Under the pieces are notes generated by a model. That model was not told the origin of the DNA. It saw only the letters and a program-made list of their open reading frames with translations, and ran no database searches. A stretch of DNA of 64,000 bases from NCBI GenBank assembly GCA_032718565.1, contig JAVGVS010000012.1, positions 124,001 through 188,000 of the forward strand, read 5' to 3'. This DNA comes from Distichodus sexfasciatus. Its lineage: Eukaryota; Chordata; Actinopteri; Characiformes; Distichodontidae. The translations under genes were made by a program, and so were the position numbers. Position 1 is the stretch's first letter, and every line of letters begins with the position of its first letter. Shown here piece after piece: positions 33,705 to 44,999 of this stretch.

Positions 33705-34760
33705 CAGCCATAAGCACCTAAACAATGTAAAATAATTTAGCATTGTCTTGCAATTTTGCTAAAATATACATCCAATGATCAAGAACTATCAGCATGGTAG
33801 TAAAGGCTTGTAGACAAAGCGAATCCTAAAAATGATAAATAATTAACAATAATTTGCCCAAAAAACCCTAAGTGATGTGTATAATATTGTACATGTTCTT
33901 TCACAGTGCAAAACCTTTAAAACTAAATCTGCATTAGCACATTTTGCAACATGCACTTAAATCTTTAGCTAATTAACGGGCTCGTTAAATAAAGGTTAAA
34001 ATGTGTGAATGACTTCACATGAAGAGCAGCAGCTGAAATGAGGCTTTACTCTCAAAGGAGCAGAACGTCAGCAGTTAATCTGTCACTCTAGATGGTCAAC
34101 ATCACTTAAACAGCCTCTCAGCTCAGGGATACTCAAAAATCTGCCTCACCCGTTTAGAAACGGAGTGATGTGGGCTGGAGGGAGCTCGGCTCTCTCTGTT
34201 CTCGCGTTCACATCCCACGGTGTTGCTGTTATGCCACCGCTCCAGTCAGCACTACATGATTTCATTGCCCTTCATGGCACAAAGTCAATGGAAAAGTCAA
34301 TAAAACTTCAACGGTTATCTAATTTTGCTACTTTGCCATAAAACGGGCGATGCTTTGAGGTCTCTGCAAAGTTTCCACGTCTAGCAAATCTCCTTTCTCC
34401 TCTAAAATCAGAGGACTCCAACAGCAGCACTTCATTTACAGTCAGAATAACAGAAGTGTGAAAGTTCCTGTGTCTGGTTAAGCAAGATGACCTTTGAAGA
34501 AGAAAAAAAAACCAAACAGGATTATTTTTTTCTTGACCAGTCCCTGACCCTTCCCCCCTTCCCGCTTCATCAGTCATTACTGGCCAGTTCCTAAATACAT
34601 GATCACCTTCACCTATTCCCCTAACCTTGGCAAACTTCACGGCTGGCCTTTGCTGAGACAACACTGTATTTACAGCCTCGCTGTGAGAACGGAAAAACAA
34701 TACAGCCTAATATCACCTGAGGGAGGCCCTACAGAAGCCTGGCCATGTTCACTACACACT
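33705..34760. other. unique non-coding sequence
   Basis: No gene recognised. The - strand frame 34308-34700 (130 codons) has no identifiable domain. Confidence 0.35.
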
Positions 34761-34761
34761 T

Positions 34762-34929
34762 ACACACACACACACACACACACACAGAAATAGAATGAAA
34801 GAGTGACAGAGGAGAGAGAGGGAGATAGACACACGGAGACAGACAAACTGAGAAAGAGATCTTAAGACAAAAAAGAGACAGACAAAGATAGAAAGACAGT
34901 CAAGAAGAGAGAGAAAGAGAGATCTAAAC

Positions 34930-34979
<50 letters not shown>

Positions 34980-35120
34980 AGAATGAGGCAGCCACACAGA
35001 GAGGACAGAAAATGAGAGAGAGAGATCTAAACACAGATAAAAAGAGAGAGACAGACAAAGAAAAAGAGACAGGCAAAAAGAGAGAAAAAGGAGAGAACTA
35101 AGCACAGAGGAAGAGACACA

Positions 35121-35178
<58 letters not shown>

Positions 35179-35322
35179 TGCACTGACCGACAGAGACAGA
35201 GAAAGAGACCGATAGAGAGAGAACAAGCTAGGGTCAAGATAGAGAGACATGCACAGAGAAAGAAAGAGTAAGAGTGAGAGACAGACACAGAGGTAGAGGG
35301 TGATGAAGAAAGACAGACATTC
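34762..35322 (+). repeat. (CA)n passing into a purine-rich (GA)n tract
   Basis: (CA) at 34762-34785, then about 530 bp of A/G-rich sequence with pure (GA)n at 34937-34972 and 35128-35176. Related blocks with 'gagagagatctaaacagag' recur (34916, 35018), suggesting local duplication. Ser/Leu-rich - strand frames of up to 190 codons are compositional. Confidence 0.9.
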
Positions 35323-35332
35323 AATTTTCACA

Positions 35333-35340
35333 CTTAGAAG
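35333..35340. repeat. target-site duplication, left (cttagaag)
   Basis: Exact 8-bp copy of 35790-35797. Confidence 0.95.
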
Positions 35341-35789
35341 TAGGGATGCACGATAATGTCGGAATCATATCGGAATCAGCCGATAATTGCTTTTTTTAAG
35401 TCATCGCTACTTCTCTACTCACTAGGTTGTGCATGTGGTGTTTCAAACGCGCCCTATTTGACTTTGTACACCACACAGGGAAGTGGTGTGACTTTTTCTT
35501 AAAACGTTGTGCACTACACTCGAAATGCCCCGCCGTCGCTCCACTCTGCCTTCACGCTCGCTTGACTTGGCGCTGTGTTGGAAATGTCAGCGTTATGGAG
35601 TTATTTTTATGTCAAAGTCCTGAGCGCGCAGTGGAACTTTGCAGAGCGAAATATCTTGTCTTTATGCGTGCAACTCTGCCTGTGCTCGCACCCAACTCTG
35701 CCTTCCTCATTTATCGGCATCGGCAGATTTAAGCATGAAAAATATCAGATATCGGCATTGGCCAATAATTCTCATATCGTGCATCCCTA
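35341..35789. mobile_element. non-autonomous hAT-type element (MITE), 449 bp, intact ends
   Basis: Starts tagggatgcacgata and ends with its exact complement tatcgtgcatcccta, a perfect 15-bp terminal inverted repeat. It is flanked on both sides by cttagaag, an 8-bp target duplication diagnostic of the hAT type. It carries no transposase-like frame. Frames at 35427-35732 and 35575-35829 are incidental. A diverged copy lies at 33315, and internal sequence related to it occurs at 38419-38520 and, in complement, at 39036-39181. Confidence 0.95.
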
Positions 35790-35797
35790 CTTAGAAG
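35790..35797. repeat. target-site duplication, right (cttagaag)
   Basis: Exact copy of 35333-35340. Confidence 0.95.
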
Positions 35798-35809
35798 CAA
35801 TAAAGGCGA

Positions 35810-36240
35810 ATGTGATCGGTGGGCTTTAAAGAGGACTAATTTAGTTTAAAATGGGAAGAGTTTTATCAGTCGGCAGGTTAATTTTTTCCCAGATAAGGCA
35901 GCGAGGCTTGGATCGGCCAGATGTATGACCCCAATGAGCGGGAAAGACAAGAATCAATAGACAACGGGGTTTAAGGTGTGGTAGAGGAAGTCTTTGTCAT
36001 TCCAGGACGCTCCAATATCTCAGCTCATTAATCTCACGCGGGGACGCCGGGCCTAGGCCGGGCCTAATTGAAAGCTTACTAAAGCAAGTTATTTAAATGA
36101 CAAAACAGATACAGGCATGCAAGTCAATTAGGGCAGGGGAGCCAGGTGACTTAAATGCCAGCAGCAACTCGCACCTCCTCAATGCTGCTGCAGCTCCCCC
36201 CCTGCCCAGACCTCCAGCACACACAGCCTTCATTACAGCA
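35810..36240. promoter_or_regulatory. candidate conserved non-coding element
   Basis: Unique block between a MITE and a purine tract, with 'gcaggttaattttttccc', 'cagctcattaatctcacg', an 11-bp tandem doublet of gccgggccta (36046-36055 and 36057-36066), 'ggcctaattgaaagc' and 'gttatttaaatgac'. Texture as in conserved enhancers; conservation is untested. Confidence 0.45.
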
Positions 36241-36306
36241 CACACCTCCAACACTAACACACATGCAACATAGATCCCAAACAAAACAGACCTGAAGGAA
36301 CAAACC

Positions 36307-36358
36307 CTGAGAGAGAGAGAGAGAGAGAGAGAGACTGAAGAGAGAAAAGAGGAGAAAA

Positions 36359-36396
<38 letters not shown>

Positions 36397-36432
36397 GAGA
36401 ATGGAGAGAAAGAGCGAGAGGGAGGGAGAGAC

Positions 36433-36480
<48 letters not shown>

Positions 36481-36627
36481 GAGAGAATAGAGAGGAGAGT
36501 AGAGAGAGAGAGGGAGAGAGAGAAAAGAGGAAAGAGACTAAAGAGAGAACAGAGGAGAAAAAAGAGAGACAGAGACACAGAGAGAGAGAGAGAGAGAGAG
36601 AGAGGAGAAGAGAGAGAAAAAGATTGA

Positions 36628-36669
<42 letters not shown>

Positions 36670-37015
36670 CAGCAAGAAAAGAGAGGAGAGAGGCTACAGA
36701 GGAGAAAAAAGAGAGAGAGAGAGACTTGTAAGACAGAAAGAGAGTGAAAAGAGGAAAAGAGACTGAAGAGAGAAAAGAGGAGAAAAAAGAGAGACAGAGA
36801 GAGACAGGAGAAAAGAGAGAGGAAAAGAGATTGAAGAGAGAGAGAGAGGGGGGGGGAGAGAGCGAGAGAGAGAGATTACAGCAAGAAAAGAGAGGAGGAG
36901 AGAGGCTACAGAGGAGAAAAAAGAGAAAGAGAGAGAGGGAGAGAGAGACTTGTAAGACAGAAAGAGAGAGAAAAGAGATAAAGCAGAAGTAGAAAAATAC
37001 AGGAAAGGGGCAGTT
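36307..37015 (+). repeat. purine-rich (GA)n tract with internal duplication
   Basis: About 700 bp of A/G on the + strand. A block containing 'attacagcaagaaaagag' occurs at 36665 and 36874, each followed by 'aggctacagaggagaaaaaa' and then 'acttgtaagacagaaagag' (36724 and 36948). That makes a diverged tandem unit of about 210-225 bp. Ser/Leu/Phe-rich - strand frames (up to 261 codons) are compositional. Confidence 0.9.
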
Positions 37016-37149
37016 ACACAGACAGAAAAACAGACACAAAGGCCAAGAGGAAGAGGAATATTAAGACAGACAAAAGATACACAATGACAGAAAACAGAGC
37101 CACGTAAAGAATGAGAGAGAAAGAAGGAACACTGAGCACCACCATCACT

Positions 37150-37690
37150 TACTCCCCACCAAAACACCATTATTTAGCATAACGCAGTGTAGACGCTGCA
37201 GTTTTACATTTATTCAGCCGGAGTGGCGCTCCTCCGTGTCCGCATTATTCTGGGTCAGAGAGTTTTGCCAACATGCAGCCCACTCCCTTAGCTAAAGGGC
37301 TACGAGAGCAACTAACAAGGGAGCATTCATTATACCTGGAACGCGAGTTGAATCCAAATGGCCCGAGCCTCGGCGCATCGGCCGTCTCTTTTCTTACGGG
37401 TGCCGCGGAAACATAACTGGGGCTTTCATGTTGAGAATGACTTTTATATACGCTTCTATCTGAAAGTCAAAGGCAGGCACATAAAGACCACGCTTTATAC
37501 CGGGTGGCCGCCGCACAAAGGCAAAAAGGCACAAATGATCCACTGTGACTGATCAAAGCCCCCATCTTGCATGCAGGCCCACTTAAGACACTGCAATTAC
37601 AAAGGCTTTCCATCCAGGTTATTATATTGTCTGCTAAATCAGCTACATAAAGCACAACGTTGCAACGTTCTGCTGGCGTGAAGTGTGTCG
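37150..37690. promoter_or_regulatory. candidate conserved non-coding element
   Basis: Balanced unique sequence: 'ccgcattattctgggtcag', 'gggagcattcattatacc', 'gacactgcaattacaaagg'. No repeat and no plausible exon. Confidence 0.4.
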
Positions 37691-37843
37691 CTTAGCTCCG
37701 CTCGACTTTACATAAAACACACACAGACACACACACACGCACACTGTCTTGTATTACTTTGTGAGACTCCCTTCCATAGACATCCATAATGATTAGATGT
37801 ATGTAATTTTACACCTACACCTAACCCTTACTAATGAAAATGA

Positions 37844-38061
37844 GTGATTATTTGTCATTGTGAACACAGCACAGCACAGCACACAGTGCACCACAAGCAA
37901 ATGTGACCTCTGCATTTAACCCATCCGTGAAGGAGCAGTGGACAGCTAACGAGCACCCAGGGCTCATGAGTACCTCAGTGGTAACTTTACCGGCCCTGGA
38001 TTCAAACCTGCGACCTTCTGATCACGGGGCGAACACCCCACCGTTACGCCACCACCTGCCC
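37844..38061 (-). mobile_element. tRNA-derived SINE (family A), near full-length
   Basis: In complement: tail, body, B-box complement ggattcaaacc (37998-38008) and an exact A-box complement ccgttacgcca (38041-38051), ending 'ccacctgccc'. A short piece of the body is missing (agctaacgagcacccagggctcatgag). A 154-codon + frame starts inside it (MTSAFNP...) and is a SINE translation. Confidence 0.9.
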
Positions 38062-38418
38062 TTAACCTCATTAACCAAAAGCCCATCTTTTACCTCTTTT
38101 AGTTTCTCAAACAAAACAAGCACATTTTCTATAGTCATTTTCCTTCACGGGGACCTCTCAAACGTCCCCACAAAGCCACCAAAAAACAATAAAAGTGATT
38201 TTAGGGGACAAAAGGGTCCCCACAACGCCATAAATACACCCCCCCAACACACACACACACCTGGCACAGTGGAACAGACTGGTGTGCAAATACAGTTTGG
38301 CACGGCAAAGACAAAGATCGAAATGTGGAGTTTGCATTTATTTCCGTTCATATTTGCCCATATATAAACATTCCCATGGCGCTGTGGTGAGTACTACATA
38401 CTGTATATACTTGTGCCT

Positions 38419-38520
38419 TAATTCTGAGCGATCAGTGGAACTTTCGGAAGCAAAATCTTGTGTTTGTCAGGGTTCAGCTCTGCCTACATATGCGCTCGAA
38501 AAACACACTGCACGCGCTCA
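38419..38520 (+). mobile_element. fragment related to the 35341 hAT MITE
   Basis: 'ctgagcgatcagtggaactttcggaagcaaaatcttgtg... cagctctgcctacatatgcgctcg' matches the internal 35620-35690 segment of the intact MITE. Confidence 0.5.
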
Positions 38521-38545
38521 GATCAGCCTGTCCTCACGCTCTTTA

Positions 38546-38925
38546 TGTTCACACTGTGAGTTCATTTGAAAGGGGACTCAGTTCAGATGGGGCCTCAGTC
38601 CTTTCTCTGTTCATACTTAATTCTTACGGAGCTCTCAGACCTTTACTGCTTTGCATTCTGGGTAGTTTTCACTTCAAACAAAAACTTTCAAAGCGAAACA
38701 GGAGCACTTTGTGTTCCTAAGGCGCGAGTTAAACGAACCGTGCCGCAGACTTAAAAGGAACCAGACTGAGACCACCTCCCGATGTGGTCTCAGTTCGGTT
38801 CCTTTCAGAGGGGTCCGAGTTCGTTTGGCGTGTTCACACATATAGGTAAAAAATGTTAACTAATCGATCTGAGTTCGCTTTGAGGGCTGAAACGGACCAA
38901 GTGTGAGAACGCCCTCAGAGTGCAG
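38546..38925. repeat. possible degenerate DNA-transposon remnant
   Basis: Left 'ttcacactgtgagttcatttgaaagg' and right 'gggctgaaacggaccaagtgtgagaacg' are loosely inverted. The middle holds an imperfect palindrome, 'gagaccacctcccgatgtggtctcagttcggttcc'. The style is that of fish non-autonomous elements. No target duplication found. Confidence 0.4.
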
Positions 38926-39035
38926 CAAAAACAGTTTTTAATAAATGAAACGGTGTTCAAAAAATGAGTGTTTTACTGTCAGTTGAGTAAATATTTTGCC
39001 AAATTGTGGTACCTTTGGCGTTCCATATGAGTGTA

Positions 39036-39181
39036 CGTGAAGGCAGAGTTGAACATGCACAGACACTGAATTTTGCTTGTGAAAGTTCCACAGAAAATGT
39101 ACTACATTGTGATACATATCTTCATCGGGACATGAAATGAGATATTGGGATATGAGATTTTAGTCATATCGTACAGTCCTT
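39036..39181 (-). mobile_element. hAT MITE fragment with one terminus
   Basis: In complement it starts with a terminus-like 'aaggactgtacgatatgac' and continues to 'ctgtggaactttcacaagc' and 'ttcaactctgccttcacg', words shared with 35620-35705. One end only. Confidence 0.5.
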
Positions 39182-39237
39182 ATAGATTATAGATACACTT
39201 ATACACACACTCACACTAGTACTGCTTACATATGTAG

Positions 39238-39364
39238 TATTGTGCAAAAGACTTGAGCCACTCCTCATTTCTTCCCACTGTGCTTCCAAAGATCCAGAAC
39301 GTCTTGTGGTTTTTAACAAAATGTAAAGAAACAAGGCAAGGTGTGGCTTTTGCATAGTACTGTA
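39238..39364. mobile_element. short terminal-inverted-repeat element
   Basis: Left arm 39238-39273 (tattgtgcaaaagacttgag, ccactcctcatttctt) pairs with right arm 39325-39364 (aaagaaacaaggcaaggtgt, ggcttttgcatagtactgta). About 127 bp, related to 23362-23551, and likewise beside a (CA)-rich stretch (39197-39217). Confidence 0.6.
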
Positions 39365-40244
39365 CATATACTGTATATGTATATGAATATGTATATATTA
39401 TTAAGTGTGGTTAAGCGTCGATACTGATTATCACTCACAACAGAGACCTATAACCGAGATTTTTTTTTTCCGCAATATTTTTATTGAAACACATATATAA
39501 CAAACATTTAAAACATGTAAAATATGTAGTTTACATTTTTTTCCTTTTTTAAATTCGTAACGTACAAAAAACTAACTTACCGAACAGGAGAGGAGAAAAG
39601 AGAGGAAAAGGAAGAGAGAGACAAAGAAGGAAGCAAAAAACACAAAGACACACACATTCATACATAGGAACCCACCCATCCACCCACCCACCCAAGACCC
39701 CAGGCCACCCCACAACCTGGCACAACCTATAGCAAACCATCTCCGAAGTACGGGCATATAGATATGTGTATGTGTATGAGAAGGAAAAAAGAAAAAAAAA
39801 TGAAATAATATAACCGAGATTTCTAACCAACAAAAGACAAAAAATAGTGTCAAAATTTAGAACAAATACTCCTGCACAAAACTTTTAGCACATGCTTACT
39901 GTGTTTCTAAGAACTAAAAACTGAAATTGCATGAAGCTCTCACTTGTGTTGGAGTGTCAAACCATCAGTGTGCACAGCTTTCAGTGTTCCTGAGATAGGA
40001 TGTTCCTCTTGACCACAGAGTGGTGACTTCAGACAGACAGTGGCAGCTGCATCAGAGAGCATTTTCAAATTCATTTATCATCATATCGGTTTTAAAAGTA
40101 GCAATAACCGAAAAAACACCAAATCAGCCAGGTTGCTAACCGGTCGACCACTAATTTACTTAATACTATAAATAAAAAATGGATTAAATGAGAAAATTGT
40201 ATCCATATATTTATTGTTACCATTTATTTATTGTTACTAACCTC
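39365..40244. other. AT-rich sequence with (CCCA)n
   Basis: No gene recognised. A (CCCA)n-type run lies at 39668-39693 and a T-run at 39460-39469. Confidence 0.4.
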
Positions 40245-40520
40245 ATGCCCATTCAGTGTAAAAGTCAATTTCCTCTTTTGTATGTTTATACTGTATCCAA
40301 ATTGTCTCTCTTTCTACTTCTACTTCTAGTTTCAAGTTTATATTTAATACTCCATTTCTAGTTTAAAGTGTATATTTTGTGTTCTATTTATATATTTATT
40401 CTATATGCCCTATGTTCCCTGTTTCTGGCTGCACTGTGAAAACTGGAGCCACGTCGTCTCATCTCTCTGTATATCTCGATAGCATATAGCAGAGATGACA
40501 AAGTTTATTTTGACTTTGAC
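40245..40520 (+). repeat. dispersed repeat E (LINE 3'-end-like), copy 3
   Basis: The most complete copy: 'ttctacttctagtttcaagt', 'ctatttatatatttattctatatgccc', 'gcactgtgaaaactggagcc', ending 'gatgacaaagtttattttgactttgac'. The end is of the kind left by fish LINE 3' termini. Confidence 0.6.
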
Positions 40521-42200
40521 TAATACAGTAATACACGGTAAGTATCTGGATGCAAAGCTGTACGGTCTCAGCCAGATTTCTCACTGCAGCAGGCATAGTT
40601 TCAAATGTTTTAGAGCACGGGTACACCATGACAGAGGAAAAATCATTGATTAAGTCTTTAAATGAATGATCACACTTAGCAATTTGGTTGGTTAGATCAA
40701 ACTCAAGTTTGTTAAACTGTAAAGTGTGAAGTCGGACTTCAGACATAAAGAAGTAGCTGCAAAGAGTACATCCAAAGTAGCACATTTTACATTTATTTAT
40801 TTACATGTTTCATTTATGGCATGTAGCATCCAGATCCATGTATGTACATATATATATATACATACAAGAAGGGGGAACATGCTAACTTCAGTTCATGTGT
40901 TGATTCTTTGTCGTGCCAAAAACATATTTCCACACCGCTGTGTTCCACAGTGCCAGATGTGAGACTTCACAGTATATTTCTTTAAATTTTTTTCTTTCTT
41001 CATTCATCATGTGGATGGATAACTGCAAACACACCTCATATTGTATGTATTCAAATCTAGATTTGTAGAAAAAAGGTTCAACAGGAATCTAGTTACGTAT
41101 GTGATTCTGCACGCAGCAACACTCTTGGTTAATGCTTATGAGGTTACTTATAACTGTGAAACAAGATAAAGTGAACATGAAAAATCTCATAACAGCACCG
41201 CCAAGAAGACATTTATAAATCTTCCAGCCAACATCCATCCAAGAACATTTCTCTGGAAAGAAAACTGACCATTAATGAAGACCTAGTGGTGGAGCTACGC
41301 TAACTGTACATGCTAACACATGCACGAGTAAGGATAGCTGATCAAGTACAGTCAGTGTGTTTAATGCTGAAATCTCTCTCTCTCTCTCTCTCTCTATATG
41401 TATACACATATATATGTACAGTATATATGATAGTCAAAACATAGCTCAAAATCCTTTTGCCTGCAAACTAATCATTCTAAAGCAAATAAAACCAAATAAA
41501 ACCAAAAAAAAAAAACCTGCTTTGATGAAGAAAATTTAGGGCAAAAATGATGCACGCACCTACGCCCAGTTCTGCACAATGCAGCAGCTCTGAAAGCAGA
41601 CATGAGAAAACAATTAGAGAAAAAGAGAAAAACAATTAAACGTCGTGTACTTCCAAAAACCACCACCTCCTCCTCCTCCCCTGAATTCTTGCGAGGAACG
41701 AAATAACAAACCGCACGGGGCCCCTCGGTTTATACGCAGCCCTGTATCTTTTTTTATAGCATATTTTCAAATTCATTTTTTTATTTCATACTGTGGTTTG
41801 GACGGCCTTTTTCTAGTCTGCAGACATATTTCGCACTGTAGAATTATTACACGCTCCGCATATAGACCCGAGCGGGAATCCCTCAGACTCCCTGTGATGT
41901 TTGGACTGTCTACTAAATCAAGAAATTAGGTTTCTGAATTACAGTTTGAGGTCGGCAAATTCCGGTAAGCGAAGTACGGCGAAGGCGAGATAACGCTGTA
42001 AAGCTGCCGTCCTCGCTCTGACCCAGACAGGAGTTGCAGACGCACGCTACTGTGCAGCAAGAGCACTCAACGCTCGACATCTGCCCGACACATTCAAGTC
42101 TGTCGCTGAGCAGCAAACGGACACCCGAGGAGCCCCGTGGATGTGTAACATGCAAAAATCCATCATACTGACGACCGCTATTCGGAACCAATATATATTT
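40521..42200. other. unique AT-rich sequence
   Basis: No gene recognised. (TA)n-rich near 40845-40862, (CT)13 at 41369-41394, and an A-run at 41504-41514. Confidence 0.4.
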
Positions 42201-42413
42201 TGTCACCGTGAACGCAGCACAGCACGCAGTGCACCACAATGAAACATGACCTCTGCATTTGACCCAACCACGAAAAAGCAGTGGGCAGCGCTCAGAGAAC
42301 AGTGCTTGAGGACTGTACATTGCTTATAAGAACCTCAGTGGTACCTTTACCAGTCCAAGACTTGAACCCGATCACAGGGCCAACTCCCTAACCGTTACAC
42401 TTCCAACCGCCCC
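42201..42413 (-). mobile_element. tRNA-derived SINE (family A), diverged
   Basis: Complement copy: tail (ccgtgaacgcagcacagcac), body (gcatttgacccaaccacg, aacctcagtggtacctttacc), degraded B box (gacttgaacccg), head end 'ccgttacacttccaaccgcccc'. Confidence 0.8.
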
Positions 42414-44440
42414 AAAAATTGTCAAAATATAGAATTAAATTTTGAGTAACAGACAGCACTAGCAGATGCATGCCACTATGCGGCAAAAGTGTACAACGCT
42501 CGACATCTGTCCGGCTCATTCACGTTCGGGGGGCACGTTCGGACGAGAAACGCGCCAAAATGAAAAAAACAAAAACAAACAGCGCGGCGGCTGGGTCTCT
42601 GCCGACCTGACCCGTTTTCAGCAGGGAGGTGCCGGATTTAAACAGGCCAACCACAGGGAGCCTCTCACGAGGGACTCTGACTACAAGCGCGCTGGAAGAA
42701 GCTGGAGGCGCTACGGAGAGGTTTGAGGTGGTAGATGGGAAAAGAAAAAAACCCAAAACGCAACGACTGAGATCTGGAGTGCAAGTCGATGCCCCTTCGC
42801 TTTTCCCGCAGCCTTGAGACACACGAGAAAAATCGTCTCTTCTTTCTTCGTCACTCCTAGACCTAGAACGCTGTGTTAACTTTTGATTCCTGAAGTCTCT
42901 TTAAAAAAAAAAGGGATGATGTGATTGATGCTTTGTCTGGACTTTCGTTGAGAGCAACCTTTATACGATCTTGTTTTTTTTTTGCTGCGCCCAAAAAGAC
43001 AGAGAAATCGGACTTAAAACCTTCCTCGACTACCCGGACTGACGCTCAACGTTATAGACAAACCAGATGGGCCCTTTTTGGGACATTTTTTAAGGATCTG
43101 GGAGTATGGAATTTGCATCCACTTATTTATAATAGTCTACAACACTTTCCGGTGATTGTCTATATTGGGATTCGAGCTGAAAGCAGAGGGGTTGGAAATG
43201 TGCTGGAAAACCGCACACATACTCAGTCGTGCCAAGTCAAGTTCATAAGGGAGTTCACAGCTAAATCAATGTGTGTTCTCCTTTCAGTGAAATGAATCCA
43301 GTTCCACACACTTTTATTGGATTAGTGTTTTTACACCAAGACTTTGCACGGAACATTCGACTGTCCACTCGATAGATTATGGCAGCATTAAAAACAACGT
43401 TTTATATGGAATTATATAAATTATATGGAATTATATAGTTGTATATGGAAAAAAGGGTACTGGGTTATGGCACCACCATAACAGGCGACATGATGTATTT
43501 CATAATATGTAATAACAACATCTTTTATATGCATAAACCATTTCATTGACAACGTTTTGGGTTTTTTTTGGCGAGCAGACAAACGGAAATATTTCTTGCC
43601 CATGGACTTAAGAGAAAGGGAATGAGCCTTGACCATTATATTCATAATAATAATGATAAAAAAAAAAACAAAGACCTGTAATTGCAAGAATGCCAATATT
43701 AATTTATCTTTTAAAAATCCATAAAGCTATTAAGGGTATAATTAAAAAGATCAGTTACGATGCCAAAGAAAATTGTATTTTTGCACAAGTGACTGTGAAA
43801 CTTAATTCATGTTTGTTTTGCACAAAGTCCCGAACAAAAACATTAACTTTGAAATATTAATCCAATCTCTCTTATTGATAAAAATTCAACAAGCGAGCGC
43901 AGGGCCATGCTTCATACATACATGCATCATTACACCCTCCTGCAATTACACAGGTTCATTACTTTCCCAAGAGCATTAACACAGCAGAGAAAGACAAAGG
44001 ACACGAGGGCAGCTGAGCAGAGAGGAGCTGTAATGGTGCTCGGGCCTTGCCGAGGGCTGAACGAGCAGCGCCAGAGAATCTGCAGCATTTTATCTGCTGG
44101 GATTGCTTAGAATAGAAAAGGCATAGAAATGGAAGAGTATGTGGAAAAAGCATTTGGCCCACATGCTGCGTTCAACGTTTTCACGGGTTGGGAGGTTGCG
44201 CAGTTGCACAATCCAGTGTGGTTTTTTTAAGTGGCTAAAAAGATGGCAGATATGAAAAAGTTTACTTTTACAATGATTTCACTTAGGCAACCTGATTTAA
44301 AAGCAAAGCAATATGTAGGATGAGGAGATTTTTTTAAATAATAAAAATTCTGACAGAACAGCTGAAGTATTTAATAGCCAACAAATTCTGAGATCATCAC
44401 AGTCTATCTCCAATTTCTTTAATTCATTTTGAAACGGCCT
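42414..44440. other. unique non-coding sequence
   Basis: No gene recognised. 43760-44130 is balanced and CNE-like ('gaaatattaatccaatctctc', 'ccctcctgcaattacacagg'). 42520-42830 holds overlapping frames on both strands with no recognisable domain. Confidence 0.35.
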
Positions 44441-44806
44441 CAAATTTCCCCAAACCAACTTTACAGTCTACCTGAAATGTCCCAAATTCACCACAAATCT
44501 ACCTGAAATCTCCCACATTCACCACAAATCTACCTTAAATCTCCCAAATTCACCACAAATCCACCTTAAATTTCCCAAATTCACCTCAACAGTCTACTTT
44601 AAACTTCCCAAATTCATCTCAACAGTCTACCTTAAACTTCCCAAATTCATCTCAACAGTCTACCTTAAATTTCCCAAATTCACCACAAATCTACCTTAAA
44701 TTTCTCAATTTCACCTCAACAGTCTACTTTAAACTTCCCAAATTCACCACAAATCTACCTTAAATTTCCCAAATTCACCTCAACAGTCAACCTTAAATTT
44801 CCCAAA
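44441..44806. repeat. minisatellite, about 31-33-bp units of two types
   Basis: About 11 units of 'ctaccttaaatttcccaaat' followed either by 'tcaccacaaat' or by 'tcacctcaacagt/tcatctcaacagt'. The two forms alternate in small groups, showing a higher-order structure. The left end (44409-44470) is diverged. Confidence 0.9.
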
Positions 44807-44999
44807 TAAAAAAAAAACAATTCACCAAAAATAAACACAACCAAAATAACAACAGAAAAAAAATCAAAGCTACCTGGAGAAGTAACCCTGCACACAAATG
44901 TTGGACCGTCACTTTGAGATCTGCTGCTTATTATAACGTTCAGATAGAGTATGAGAAACAGAAAATGATCCTCACATATAAGATACAAGAAGTACGTTA

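Noticed and set aside
37903..38367. 154-codon + frame beginning MTSAFNP, with similar starts at 25049-25294 and 59954-60145
   Set aside because: Recurring protein-like start is the antisense translation of SINE family A, not a gene family.
40841..40866. Palindrome around (TA)n
   Set aside because: AT dinucleotide runs are self-complementary by nature; not informative.
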